DNA of 64,000 bases from Kondoa malvinella. Its lineage: Eukaryota; Basidiomycota; Agaricostilbomycetes; Agaricostilbales; Kondoaceae. Below are positions 24,471 to 35,741 of this stretch, in pieces. Below the pieces are notes generated by a model. The model searched no databases. It was not told where the DNA came from and saw nothing but the letters and a program-made list of their open reading frames with translations. Position numbers and translations under genes: made by a program. Each line of letters opens with the position of its first letter. The first letter of the stretch is position 1. The DNA lies in contig BCIM01000001.1 of the NCBI GenBank assembly GCA_039545315.1, positions 1,074,443 through 1,138,442 of the forward strand, in the 5' to 3' direction.

Positions 24471-25671
24471 TCATCCTCGTAAACACTTGATGACCCTTGC
24501 ATGTCGCTGAATTTCGACCAGCAGCTCGTCCAGAGTCTTGCCAAAAGGATCGAATGTTTCGCGATCTTTGTGCGGGATCAGCTAGGATGCCAGAAGGCAA
24601 CGTGAGGTCGACTCACAGCCATCTGAATACACTGCTTTGATGTAGCAACCCGTTGATTTGTCCGTCAGAAGCGTTGTCGTAATCTTTGGTGGTGGGAATT
24701 TACGTTCTGGTGTAGTAGGTGCAGAACGAGACGTAGTGAAATGACCTGGCTGAGGCGGAGCTTTCGATGTGCCGAGTTGTAAGGGAGGTCCAGGTTCTGA
24801 AAGACGTCGTAATCGGACGACTAGTTGTCTGCTGATGTTGCAACTTGGCAGAGAGGGAGCCCAAGCGACTTCCATTTCGGTGATGTAGGCTTTGCACATG
24901 AGATTCGTAGGCATTTCAGGACTTGGCAAAGCTGGTGAATCTGGTGAAGGCGGTGAATGGAAACCGCTGCTGTTGGTTTTGCTTTTAGTAGATGATGTGG
25001 ATGCAGATGCTGTTGTTGTGGAAGATGCTGTTGATGTGGGAGTTTGTGAAAAGTGAAGATAATTTGCGATAGTTGTGGATAGTGATGCCAAGCTGAAGGC
25101 TCGAAGGCGCCTTTTGTTTTGGTGTTCTGTTGCGTCCTGATTGAGTAGAATGAGTGGATGCCATTGCGGCTGAAGAGTACGCTTTACCTCTATGGATGCT
25201 TTTGTATTCGAAGCTAGCGCAAGCTCGTCATCAGCTACTGAAACGTCGGGGCTAGCAGGGGCAGATTGAGCTTGAGCAAAGGACATGTCCAACAGAGGTG
25301 TACTGCTCAAGCCGTCAGTATGACCTAGGTACAGCCTCGTGTCTTGCTTACGATGGTTCTGACTTGTGAGTGATCTTTCGCCCTGCTGATCCCTCCCATT
25401 GACGCGAGCGCTTGAAGTCAATCAAGTCTGCAGACTTGAGCGAGCCAAGAGAAGGACGGCGAGGTGATTCCGAGTAGGTATCCGCGTCAACATCAAAATG
25501 ATCCAGGTCGGGAAGCGACAGCGGAAGAGGGCAGGAAGGAGTTCGCCTGAGCAAGGGATTAGGCGAATGGACCTGAGAGTCTTGAAGGATCTCTTGAGCT
25601 GAATATTCTCGTTCTGAAGCATCTTGCGCGAGAGCTGAAAGCACGGCTTGAGAGAGGTCCTCGCGATTCAT
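24471..25671 (-). CDS. Unknown Ser/Pro-rich protein
   Basis: Not recognised. Exon 1 starts with the ATG at 25671 (MNREDLSQAVLSALAQDASE). An intron with donor gtaagc near 25350 joins STPLLDMSFAQAQSAPASPD. A second intron (donor gtgagtcg, acceptor cacaaag) joins AVYSDG to YRETFDPFGKTLDELLVEIQ, ending RHARVIKCLRG. Total is about 360 residues. The middle carries a Ser/Thr run of some 40 residues; the last 130 residues look folded (NLMCKAYITEMEVAWAPSLP, QLVVRLRRLSEPGPPLQLG, ITTTLLTDKSTGCYIKAVYS). That beta-rich pattern could be a small sandwich domain, but no family is claimed. Confidence 0.65.
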
Positions 25672-27290
25672 GAGAATTGGCCGAGGCTGTTTGTAGGGCA
25701 AAGTCGTTGCTCTTAAGCAGGAGAGGGAGAGCCGTGGACTACTTGGCTAGCAAGTTTTTTAAGGTTGGAGAAGCAGTCAGATTTCTCGCGTAACTAATCG
25801 AAGGCACGCATAGTCCGTTGTCAGATGGTGAGATAACAAGTCCAGAAGCAGAACGAGGAGTGCAGCGCTTTTGCAAAACGGCACGGATAGCACAGCATAG
25901 GGTAGGGCGAAGCAGATTGAGCAAGCGGTGAAGTCATTAGCACAACGTTTGACACAATGATCCGAAGTGGGATTCTTGCTCTGTTATGAAAGCGAGTGAA
26001 GCTAATCTCTCGATCTGAGATGCGCGTAGCCAGGCCACGGCATATAACAGACCACAGTCCACGCGAACGATGAGTTGAGACGAGTCTTGCGTTCGACACA
26101 AGCGAGTTAGCGTACTAGGCATCGATAGACGGCCAGCCATCGCGGTCGTAGTTAGGCACGGTGTAGAGCACTGCTTTTGCCTGAACGATAGCTCACGGCT
26201 GAGCGGGACGAAGGTGTTGACTCGCAGATCCCGCTCTCTATCGCTTTCCCCAATACGACGACGAGTCACTTTGTCGAATGCTCCTGAATCGCCATGTCTC
26301 ATGTAGAAGCTTCCTCGTTGCGTATAGGAGGAGGAGGCAGCACCTTGATGTTCGCTCCGGTCACCTGTCGACTCTCAGTTGACCGAATTCCCGGTTGCTA
26401 CTTTGTCTGCCATTTTGTTTGCAATGATCTCGTGCTCACCAGCGTCTTTCACGATCACCTGTCCCTGTCTATTCCTACTGTGCTCTCTTCGCTTCGTTAT
26501 AGCTGTGGCTCAGCCTCAAGTGCTTATCTGCTTTGTCTGCCTTACGTCTATAAAGCGTTTTTACTCCTCGGTTCGAAGCGTCTCTGCCTTTTGGTTCTCT
26601 AGCATTTATACTCTGTGCTGCTCTCTGCGCGTGCTCGACGCGTGCTTTTTCGATTGAGCGACAAGCCCAAGCTGATCGTCTGGCATCAACAGACAGGACT
26701 GTCCTGCCTAGTCTCGTTTCAGAGAGACTCAGTGCTCTCTATAGGGCTTGGAAGACGTTTGCCTCTGGATCAGGAAAGAAGAGCAAGAGCGGGACCTAGT
26801 TAAGCTTATCAGGTAGCGCTAGTGAGCGGGATCTGCCCCAACCTTATAGCCAGGTCAAGAGCAGAGATCTCAGGGAATGCTGATGGAGTAAGCTGATATA
26901 TAGAGCATCCCGACCCACTTGAAGACTGCTTTGTTGAGCCCCAAATGAATTGCATGTTTTTCTCTGCCAACGCGGAGCCTCAGTCTGTTGACCTGAGCGA
27001 CCACAACAGCAAGGCAGCAGTAATCTTGTGACTCTCGCTTCCCGTCACTGCCAAGATTTGTGTGCACCAAGCTTCCCTGCGCTCTCTCGCAATAAATTAT
27101 CGGACTTGAGCTGCAGCTCAACGCGAAGCAGCGTGACAGACGAGACAACGGATCTGTGAAGTGAACAGCTTGTTTCATTGCCTAAGACTCCCTTCGTGTG
27201 AGTTCTTGCTGTCACAATCGAAGTCATGCGAACTTTGGTCTCACTTTGTTTTGTCCGAACAGCTTTGATCTCGCTTGTCCTGCAACCCAA
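25672..27290. other. Long divergent intergenic region upstream of glycogenin
   Basis: 1.6 kb with no supportable gene. Frames of 90-120 codons at 25937-26302 (minus) and 26294-26657 (plus) have no recognisable motif. 26400-26650 is pyrimidine-rich on the plus strand. The length is unusual for this compact window, so a long leader, a non-coding RNA or regulatory DNA for glycogenin is possible; none can be shown here. Confidence 0.5.
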
Positions 27291-29711
27291 ATGGCAAACC
27301 GTATGCTCATACCACACTCGGCAAGCAGACATGGGCTGACTAGGCGCGAACAGGATTCGCATTCGTGACGCTGCTGACGTCCGACAATTACCTTCCCGGC
27401 GCTCTCACTTGCATACATTCCCTGCAGGATGTCGAGGGCAACATCTCAGCCAACGACTTTGATACGGTCTGCTTGGTCACTCCAGCAACAGTCAGCGTAG
27501 AGAGCATCAAAGCGCTCAGAAAAGTCTTTAGCTTGGTGATCGGTGTAGAGGCGATAGAGTCGCATTCAAAGCAGGAACTACAACTGCTAGGTGAGCTGAT
27601 CGATTCCCGGCTTCAGTGGAAAGAGCTAATCAGATTATAGGTCGACCTGATCTCGCTGCGACGCTGACGAAACTTCATCTCTTCCGACTGACCCAGTACA
27701 AGAAGCTCATCTACCTAGACGCCGACACTCTAGTCATTAGACCCCTCTCGCATCTCTTTACGCTCAAAGATGAACTCTCTGCTGCCCCGGACATTGGCTG
27801 GCCGGATTGCTTCAATTCTGGTTTCATGGTCCTGACACCTTCCAATGCGACATTCGAAGCTTTGACGAGTATGGCCAGTCAGAGAGGGAGCTGGGAGTAT
27901 GTTCTTTCCCGAAACCCAATGCTAATGACTGGCTGATCTCGATGACGTACCAGCGGAGGAGATCAAGGGCTACTGAATGACTACTTTGAAGACTGGAATC
28001 GGCTCAGCTTCTTGTACAATGTCACACCTTCTGCTCTGTATCAGTGAGTGGCCTGGTTGACAGTACTCGTTAGCTTGCTCATGATTGTTCGCTCCATAAC
28101 AGGTACGCACCTGCGATACGAAGATATGGTAACGGCATCTCAGTCTGTCACTTTATCGGTCGAGACAAACCTTGGGATCGCCTGAATCGCTCTCGTGCCG
28201 GCTCATCAACGGGAGAAGCAAAGAACGATTACAACGGTCTCCTGCATCGCTGGTTTGACACTTACGAGAAGCACTACGGCCAGCTATCTACTGCGACACT
28301 GGCAAGTCGCAATCTTGGCAACCCACAATCGGAGAACTTTGTCGTGCCGCATTACGCTGCTGCGTGGGATCAGAAAAACGGCGATGTCAGCTATCGACCA
28401 CCTACAGTCGAACAGCTCAAGACAATGTTCGGAGGTGCTCTTTCGTCTACCGGCGGCGTGGGCTTGTACACTACAATGCCTTGGGAAGGGAGAGAAGCGT
28501 TTATCGGACAGCAAACGCAACCCGAACCTCCTTCAGACAGCACATCTGGTCCATCCTCTTCCGATCCGAATCCTGTGCCTCCGCCAGATCTTTCCAACAC
28601 TACAGAGTCTCGACCCCAGTCTCCGCCTATGATGCCTTGGAATCCTGCTGTTTCCGGGCCAGACAACACTCAATTACAGATGCGAGAACCGATGGACACG
28701 CACTACTCGAACGCATGGGATGAGAAGAGCCGAGAGTCTAAGCAATTCTTTGAACAGCCTCAGTATGGCTCAATCCCTTCTTTCATCAAATCGCATTATG
28801 AGGATGTGCTACGCAACACACCTCAAAGTGCTAGATCTATTTTCCCGTGGGAAGAGAATCAGCAACAGCAGAAAGCATCTCGCGTCTTCCCTGGCGAATT
28901 GCAAGCGCCTCAAGTCAAAGTTCAAGCTTCTACACCTCCAATGGATCAACCTTCTTCTTCCGAACCTCCTACATCACAAGGACTGCCAGCTGGTCTCAGT
29001 CTAAACTACACCAATGCTTGGGACTCGTTCAAAGGGATCAAACAGTATGCGGATCAGCTGTCGAAACCTAAAAGCCCAAGTTGGAAAGTCTCGAATTCAC
29101 CTCAGAAGAAGAGCGCATCTCGATCAAGCAGCAAAGACCGAGCGAATCAACCTTCTCCACCTGCAGAGAACCCAAGTGGGAGTGAAAAGGAAGGCGAAGA
29201 TGGAGATGATGAGGATGAAGACGACTCGGAAGAAAAGGAAAGGATGCCTATCCGATACAAAGTCAAACCTGGCGCGATTTTGGCTCGTGGTCCGTCAGCT
29301 CGACCTCACATGCGTCGAAATGAAGGTTCGGTCGGTTCTTCTTCGAGAATACCTCAGATTGGCGACTTTGGCATCTCGGTAGGCAACGAGAATGGCACTT
29401 CGCATCGCAAGATCCCTTCTTATAGCGCCTATACGTCCAAACTAGCCGGGTCCGCTTCTGGCTCGCCCACGAATTCTGCATCGCGTCTGGCACCTGATCC
29501 TTCGCTCGTCGCCCCTGCTCCTCGAGTGCCCGCTGCTAGAGTGTTTGATCCTTCAACGGACACCAACACGATCAAGAAAGAAGGTCTAGCTGCTCTGAAT
29601 CGATTTGTTAAACAAATGGAAGCAACAGGCGGCAGTGCGCACTCATCACCTAAATCCAACGGCAGCTCTACAAATGGCTCACCGCAAATGCAACAACATC
29701 CTCTGCCTTAA
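27291..29711 (+). CDS. Glycogenin, self-glucosylating initiator of glycogen synthesis
   Basis: GT8 glycosyltransferase that primes glycogen on its own tyrosine. Five exons: 27291-27300 (10 nt), 27354-27590, 27641-27896, 27954-28043, 28103-29711. The protein begins MANRFAFVTLLTSDNYLPGA. It carries KLHLFRLTQYKKLIYLDADT (DxD Mn site), CFNSGFMVLTPS, GGDQGLLNDYFEDWNRLSFL, PSALYQYAPAIRRYGN (acceptor-Tyr region, as in ...IYSYLPAF of animal glycogenin) and CHFIGRDKPWD. The C-terminal 400 residues are disordered and hold three Y-x-x-AWD repeats near 28350, 28698 and 29005, and an acidic run (GEDGDDEDEDDSEEKE). Repeats in this tail are plausible glycogen-synthase docking sites by analogy with the C-terminal motif of other glycogenins. 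No symbol given because fungal naming varies. Confidence 0.93.
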
Positions 29712-30495
29712 ACATTCAGCTGGAACTGAGTTTCAGTATGCACATCGGTCTTAATTTGAAGTACTTCATGGTCTGTTTTGGTCTGTCTGTTAGAAGTGGG
29801 AAGAGATACGCAACGGGCCAAAATAGACGTGTTCATATAGATTTCTGTTTGCTGTGTTTTCCTTCGTAGATTAGTATGGCATGGTATTGGAGGCACTTCA
29901 TTCGACAAGCACGTCAGTCATCCACAACAGATAGTCATCATTCGACCGGTAGAGTAATATGCACAGCACACAGAGAAGGCGATGCAAGCAAAAAGAGAGC
30001 TGTGCAGTGGGCTAGGCTAGAGCAGAGGGCAATCTAGCGATCTGAAGGCAGCAGAACAAAGAGCGAGCCTGACAGAAGGGCACGCGTTGAACTTGACACA
30101 GCAGAAGGAGCAGAGCCTGCAGTCCGAAGTCGAAGACGTGTGACGAGATGTCAACCGAAGAGTCAGAAGGGATAGAAGATCTTGATACCAGTTGACGGAA
30201 AGGTATAGAGAGCGAAGGGTATAAGTCTTGCGGCCAAATGTCTTGCCAACAGATTCCCGAAACAAACAGATGCCAGTGCATTGCAAGCCTCAATCCGTCC
30301 TAGCCTGCCATCCACCTTTCACTCTCTCAACGTATTTGCTCCAGCATCACTTGATCCTGCAGCAGTACACCTCTTCTGTCTATTGTGTTGATATCGAGTT
30401 GCTAGTTGTTTGAATTGAAAGGAAGGATTTTCGGTCTTGGATGAATGAGAGCTGCAAACGCGCGATGATAGAATAGCATGCGAAAGGTGTGGGAA
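29712..30495. other. Convergent intergenic region
   Basis: 784 bp between the glycogenin stop and the end of the S28 gene; both genes end here. Overlapping 90-codon frames at about 30012-30293 are Cys/Leu-rich and unsupported. Nothing else recognised. Confidence 0.55.
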
Positions 30496-30760
30496 TCATC
30501 TCAGACGACTGTATGCCGATATCACAACGTCAGAAAGACACCTCTCAGAGCAGCATTTCGACATACCGTGCTTCACGTTCGCCTTCGAGCAGAGCCAAAA
30601 TGTCATCCTCCTTTACTGGTCCCTTCACATTTCTAATGATTGTCCGACTCTGGTCATCCATGAATTCAACGCGGACCTGCGTCACACCACCTCGAGAACC
30701 GGTTCGGCCTAGGATTTTAATGACTTTGGCGAGCTTCACTGGCGCTTTGGCGGAATCCAT
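30496..30760 (-). CDS. RPS28: 40S ribosomal protein S28
   Basis: Component of the small cytosolic ribosomal subunit. Exon 1 (30760-30567) codes [20 protein letters not shown] through [20 protein letters not shown] to [11 protein letters not shown]. An intron (30566-30509, donor gtatgt) is followed by a 13-nt last exon (30508-30496) finishing RRLR. The total is 207 nt, 68 residues, exactly the family length. Without the intron the frame would end in an unrelated tail, so the 13-nt terminal exon is required. Confidence 0.97.
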
Positions 30761-30772
30761 GTCTAATTCCTT

Positions 30773-30822
30773 CTGTCAGCGATTGGGTATAGCGTCTGCC
30801 AGTTCAAGAGACTCACTGTCTT
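30773..30822 (-). other. Probable 5' leader intron of RPS28
   Basis: On the minus strand a donor (gacagtgagtctc) and a branch/acceptor (cgctgacagaaggaattag) frame about 46-50 nt just upstream of the S28 start codon. Leader introns are common in ribosomal protein genes. Boundaries are read by eye. Confidence 0.5.
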
Positions 30823-33371
30823 GAGCAAGATTCTCTCTCCCTTGAGGTGAGGGCAAGGTCGTCGAACAGGTCAGTGAAAATCTTAGGCTTGTGGGTCAAA
30901 AACAAAAAATCGCTTCTGATCCGGAAACACAGTCTACACCAGGAGGATCAAGACAACTGATCAAGAATAATGTTGCCCAGTCTCTAAAAGCCAATGAAAG
31001 CTTATTGATACAACTTTAAAGTTGGGATGAAACCTCTCTTGGGCTACTCATTGCCCTTATCGCATGTAACCTCATCGTGTCTCACCTTGCTAGTGGACAG
31101 CTATACGGCTGGATCTATACACATGAGACTTCAGTATCAGCAAAGGGGAATTACCTGCTTCCGAGCAATATTCTGCAAAAGTTTGTTGGGAGGAGCCAGC
31201 TGGTGATAGACGTGTAACGAGGCCATATGTACTTGCACACCCGGCGTCTGGTGTACCGGCTGATGGGCGTGAAGGCAATGCCATAGCAGGAATAGCAACC
31301 GGAACGATCGCTATTGTGACCCGCTTTGTTCGAAGAGGGAGTCGCTCCGGGTCATGCAACATTGAGGTAGAGAGCACAGTCAGTGCAGAAGATGTACAGA
31401 TGATTGCTTGAAACTGGATTTCTAGCTCGGGAGCGGAAGTGGTGAGAGCGACCTTTTGGCAGGTATGACGCTAGGCGGCCATAAAACGCACCGGACGGCG
31501 GCTGAACAGCAGATAACAGAGCGAGAAAGAAAGCATACGAGAGGTACAGGAGGGAAAGCGAGACAAGACGCAGAGAATGGTGTCAGACTTGATGGCTACA
31601 AAATGGCCAGAAAGCAAGATGGCAGAGGTCAAGCAGGAGGTGCGAATGTATTTGTTCGAGAATTCAAGAGCTTCATGCCAGCATTGTCGTGGAACAACAT
31701 CAAGCCTCAAGATCATCGGTCTCGCGACGCGTTGTCCCGGAACCGCGAAGTGCTCCTCCTGATGGACATGCAAGTGTACAAGCTCCCTTCCATGATCTGC
31801 GCGAGGTCGGAACCAAGCAATGTCGCGCGCAGGATCCCAATGTCTGCTTCGGCCGTCTCATGCTCAGCGCTGATCTTCAAGCTCTTATCTGCCCAACACT
31901 GCATCAGCTGCTGCCTCCCAAGCACCAAACTGAGATGCCTCTATGCCATCATTAATGCAATCAGAGTCGCATTACTTCTACTGGCCCTTACTCAAGCAAG
32001 ATACTTAGAGGCGACATCTGTCTCACTTGCGCCCGACCTGACTGCTGCACATAATCTGGCGTCACTGCATTTCCTCTACGCTGGTGCTGCATGTGTTCCT
32101 TGCTGTCGACTCTAGGCATGTTATGGACGCGTTAGTCTGCACTTGGTCTTTCCTGGCTTGCCGTTTTGCCAATCCAGTCCTCGTACGAGCTCATCTCTAT
32201 CGCAACTGCTCCAAATCCTCTCCGACACTGACAGCGCGCCTTGTCTGTTGTGTTATCCTCGGCGACATCGCTCACCTTTGAACGCTCGGTCGGATCACAA
32301 AATGAGCTTTGATAGGTGCTGCTACTATCAACTCGATCGCAGGATTCCTCTCCTGTTGCAACTTCTTTGTGAAACCTTCCTTGAGCATTACCAGCCTGTA
32401 GGCACGAATGCAAAGTCCTGAACAACAAGCCTGCGGAGTCCAGACTTTGCCTCGAAGCGGTTTTGCAAGAGTAGTAGCGGAGTCCTACTGCTATCGCCCA
32501 CTTCGGGGTGCCAGCTTGTCACATCCCAGCATCACCTAATCTCTCGGGGCAAGCTCCGTCCCCCGGCTTCGGATAGTCCCTCCGGCGATTGAACGACCTT
32601 CAATTTTTATCTCTTCTTTTGAACCAAGACCAAAGCAAGTTCTCTCCTCAACCCTACCTTTGCAAATCACTTACTTTTCCTATCACAGCTTCGTCAGGAT
32701 CATTTTATATGAAATTTTCGAAACGTCTTTGCAACTCGTAAGTGAAAATTCTTCACCTCCCTCGGTCCAATGCTAATGACCTTTCACAGAATGTTGCCAT
32801 ATCCCAAACGTTTCAAGATGATTCTTACGACTGCCACCTTTACCAGCGAGAACTTTTAGCCTCTTCTTTACTGAAGTAGGCTCTCGATGACCTGGCCTCG
32901 ATTCTTTGCCTTGGTACATGCCCTTTGGGCGCGAACCATGTCCTTGGCCTTTCGACTTCTGCCTTCTTGCTTCAACTTCGGTTGGCATGTTTGGTTTCAG
33001 GGTCGAAGGGTTGCGAAGACGATGGTCTGGTGTGCAGTTGAATCTGAAAGCGTCTTTTCATGGGCTCATGGGAATGTACGCGCAAAGGTTAATGAATGTA
33101 TTGGTATCGTGCTTGACTATTAAAATATCTGTCGTTTGCTGTCATTTGCTAGTCAACATATTTGTTATGCTTTTGCTCTCGCTTCTTTCCGTTCCTCTTA
33201 AGCTACTGCTTTGCCTCTTCTCTCATGCTTCAAACATCACTTCCAAACATTGTTTCCAATGTCTAGTCGTCGATGCACGAGCACTGGTATACCTCTCTGG
33301 GCTATGTCACTGTTGCCTTGTCAAGTCGTCATCAGTCTCATGTGCAATCCGTGTTGGCCTGCCAATCAAAT
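30823..33371. other. Gene-poor 2.5 kb region
   Basis: No conserved protein could be placed. A 219-codon open frame at 31456-32115 begins with TTG and has no recognisable motif; frames of 70-100 codons overlap on both strands at 31700-32430. A GC-rich, C/G-run segment at about 32510-32595 precedes a pyrimidine-rich stretch and a well-formed intron (see the small spliced frame at 32709). This may be a non-coding transcript, a decayed gene or transposon remnant, or promoter DNA. Confidence 0.5.
32709..32859 (+). CDS. Candidate small spliced ORF or ncRNA exon pair
   Basis: A pyrimidine-rich leader (32590-32695) precedes ATGAAATTTTCG at 32709. A consensus intron follows at 32738-32789: donor gtaagt, branch gctaatgac, acceptor ctttcacag. 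Joining the flanks gives a closed 33-codon frame (32-residue basic peptide starting MKFSKRLC, ending TSENF). The intron signals are as good as those of real genes here, so I think an RNA is made and spliced. Whether the peptide matters is unknown. An opposite-strand basic frame (32988-32773, starting MPTEVEARRQKSKGQ) overlaps and could be the real coding unit instead. Confidence 0.3.
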
Positions 33372-35133
33372 CTACGATTGCAAGTCCTTTCTAGTCTGCA
33401 CACCCGCTGACCGCATGTGCTCCTTCACATCCTGCAACGGCACCTCTTGCCTGTGAAAGATTCCAGCTGCTAATGCCGCTTCCACATTAGTTTTGCCAAA
33501 CACCTCTTCAAAGTCTTCTGGCTTGCCCGCTCCAGAACTTGCAATGACCGGTATGGAAACTGACGCCTTGACAAGAGAGACCAGCCGCAGATCAAAGCCA
33601 GCTTTTGAGCCATCACGGTCCACCGAGTTGAGCAATATCTCGCCTGCACCCAACGCTTGAACGCCTTGACATAGCTGCACCACATCCAAATCCCTTACTT
33701 CTCTTCCACCGCTGACTGTACACTGATACCAGCAATACCGCTCTCCATTCGGCCCTTCCTCCTTCTTGCCCAGATCATTTGACAGATCAACCACGCAAGC
33801 TTGATGTTTCGGATCCACTTCTTCCCTCGTCTTTGCATACACCCTCTTCGGATCCACAGAAACGACAACAGCTTGATTCCCATATCGATACGCAATCATC
33901 TCAATGCCCGTCTTGCCGCTCTTCGACCCAGACTGCAACATGTTCTCCACAGCAAAGACCGCATCACTCCCAATAGAAACCTTATCCGCTCCAGCCCTGA
34001 AATACGCGCCAGCAACTTCCAGAGCAGATCGTTTCGTCCCATCTGGGTCAACGGTATCTTTAATCCCACCACCAATAGTCAAAGGCACAAAGACCGTTTC
34101 CGCACTCTTGGCTACGACTTCCAACATGGGTTGATCTTGTAACGCCGACGAACGAAAAGATGTAATATTGAGGAAAGCAATCTCGTCTGCTCCTTCTGCA
34201 TAATAGCGTTTTGCCAAATCGACTGGTTTGCCCAAGTTTCGTACGGCACCTGTTGAGCTTGTTTCTCGAACATCGTATTGATCGCCTTTGGTGACGACTA
34301 GATCTCCATTATCGTTGGTACGAACGTCGAGACAGGCGACTACACGTTTTGTGAGACCGTTGGATCTGAGTTGGGCGCGTTTGGAAGAGATGGGTATTGA
34401 TTGAGTGAGGGAAGGTGAAATGACGCCTGTTTGGGATAACCAAGCATGAAGGACGTTTTGGCCTGCTTGCCCTGATTTCTCGGGGTGAAATTGGGTTGCA
34501 AAGACGTTGTCTTTTTGTACTGTGGAGATGAAGGTTTCGTCGCCGTATTCTGTTGCAGTGAGGGCCCAATCGGAGAGGGATTCGTCGTAAGGAAGTTGAT
34601 AGGAATGGACAAAATAGTACGAGGTTCCGTCTACGAAGCCATACCGGATTGATTCGTCTATTTCTGCTGATTCGCCTGAAGCTTTGAGCGGGACTGCGCC
34701 GTTCCATCCAATGTGAGGAACGGTCTTTGATGTTGAAGTGAACTTTCGACATGAACCCGGAATGACGCCTAGACCTGGTTCATCTGATTCTTCTGAAGAT
34801 TGACAGAGCGTCTGCATGCCGATACAGATGCCCATGTAAGGTTTACCAGATGCAATATAACGCTTTAGTGGTTCTGCATAACCCTTTTCTCTGAGCACTT
34901 TCATTGCTGAGCCGAATGCGCCAACACCAGGGAAAAGCAGTTTCTGATCAATCATAGAAGAGATTTGGGGATAAGCACACAGAGTCCTGACATAGCACAT
35001 GGTAAAGTAGACGAACATCAGCCTTTTCGATATCTTCTGGGTTCTCGACGAATTTGTACTCAAAGCCGAGCTTTGTGATTGTATTTGCAAGAGAGCGCGT
35101 GTTGCCAGCGCCATAGTCGAGGATGTACAGCAT
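33372..35133 (-). CDS. HIS7: Imidazole glycerol phosphate synthase (glutaminase-cyclase)
   Basis: Histidine biosynthesis, steps 5: converts PRFAR plus glutamine-derived ammonia to IGP and AICAR, linking to purine synthesis. Exons 35133-35017 and 34943-33372 sum to 1689 nt, 562 residues, the usual fungal fused length. The N-terminal glutamine amidotransferase starts MLYILDYGAGNTRSLANTI and has GKPYMGICIGMQTL (nucleophile Cys) and ATQFHPEKSGQAG (His/Glu of the triad). The C-terminal TIM-barrel cyclase starts RVVACLDVRTNDNGDLVVTK, with VPLTIGGGIKD and AGADKVSIGSDA phosphate-binding loops and IPVIASSGAGKPEDF. The single intron (35016-34944) has a gttcgt donor. Confidence 0.97.
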
Positions 35134-35741
35134 GCCCAGCTTGATTGAATAGGTATGACTCGGCCAATTTAAGGCAGGGAACCAAGAGCAAGAGGGTATA
35201 CACCAGCTGGCTGCGTTGCTGTTGCTGTTTGCGCTAGTTCAGGTTGAGCGGCGAGTGCGTTGCAGACGAAGTGCAAGCTATATTTCTCGCTTGTCGAAGA
35301 ACGGTCACGAGTCATGCTGCAGAAATCTATTTGGCGTCTGATTAAGTGACGCTGGTCTGCTACAGCTTGAGAGAACCCAGATCTGTTATCCGCATGGTCC
35401 ACGCTGTGTTCTGATCGCCCTATCATGGATCCAAAGTTGCGCGATAAGCCTGCCTCGTTTCAGGCGATCTGCGTTCTGCATGACTGTCTACACTTAGGCT
35501 TGCTCTCAAGCTGCGAGCATCAGGTTCATTCGTGCTTCTCAAGTCTGTCGTTTTTGAGTTGCAAACTTGCTGCTTGGCGTGCCCGAGCCAGACGAGCTTC
35601 TGCTGGCCTAGGTCAACCCGTCAATCTGCGCAATACAGATGCACGCCGGACAGATAGGTGAAACGTATGCATTCATCTTTACATGCCAAATACCGTGAAT
35701 CCACAAACAAATGCACACAAACCCTTACAAACCACACCATG
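35134..35741. other. Intergenic region upstream of HIS7
   Basis: 608 bp between the HIS7 start and the 3' end of the glycosyltransferase gene, both on the minus strand. It should hold the HIS7 promoter. A TGACTC-type general amino-acid control element was looked for: atgact occurs near 35155 and tgagtt-like words occur, but none is convincing. Confidence 0.5.

Noticed and set aside
25937..26302. 121-codon minus-strand frame upstream of glycogenin
   Set aside because: No conserved motif or promoter/splice context; composition like random intergenic sequence.
31456..32115. 219-codon open frame on the plus strand
   Set aside because: Starts with TTG, has no recognisable motif, overlaps equally long frames on the other strand and shows no splice context.
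32440..32600. GC-rich stem-like sequence resembling a tRNA or structured RNA
   Set aside because: No A/B box pair or cloverleaf could be drawn; left as part of the gene-poor region.
32773..32988. Basic 71-codon minus-strand frame as a ribosomal protein
   Set aside because: Lys/Arg/Gly-rich but matches no ribosomal protein motif I know; kept only as an alternative to the small plus-strand ORF.
33372..35133. Glutaminase-cyclase fusion as a novel fusion gene
   Set aside because: The HisH-HisF fusion is the normal HIS7 form in fungi and plants.
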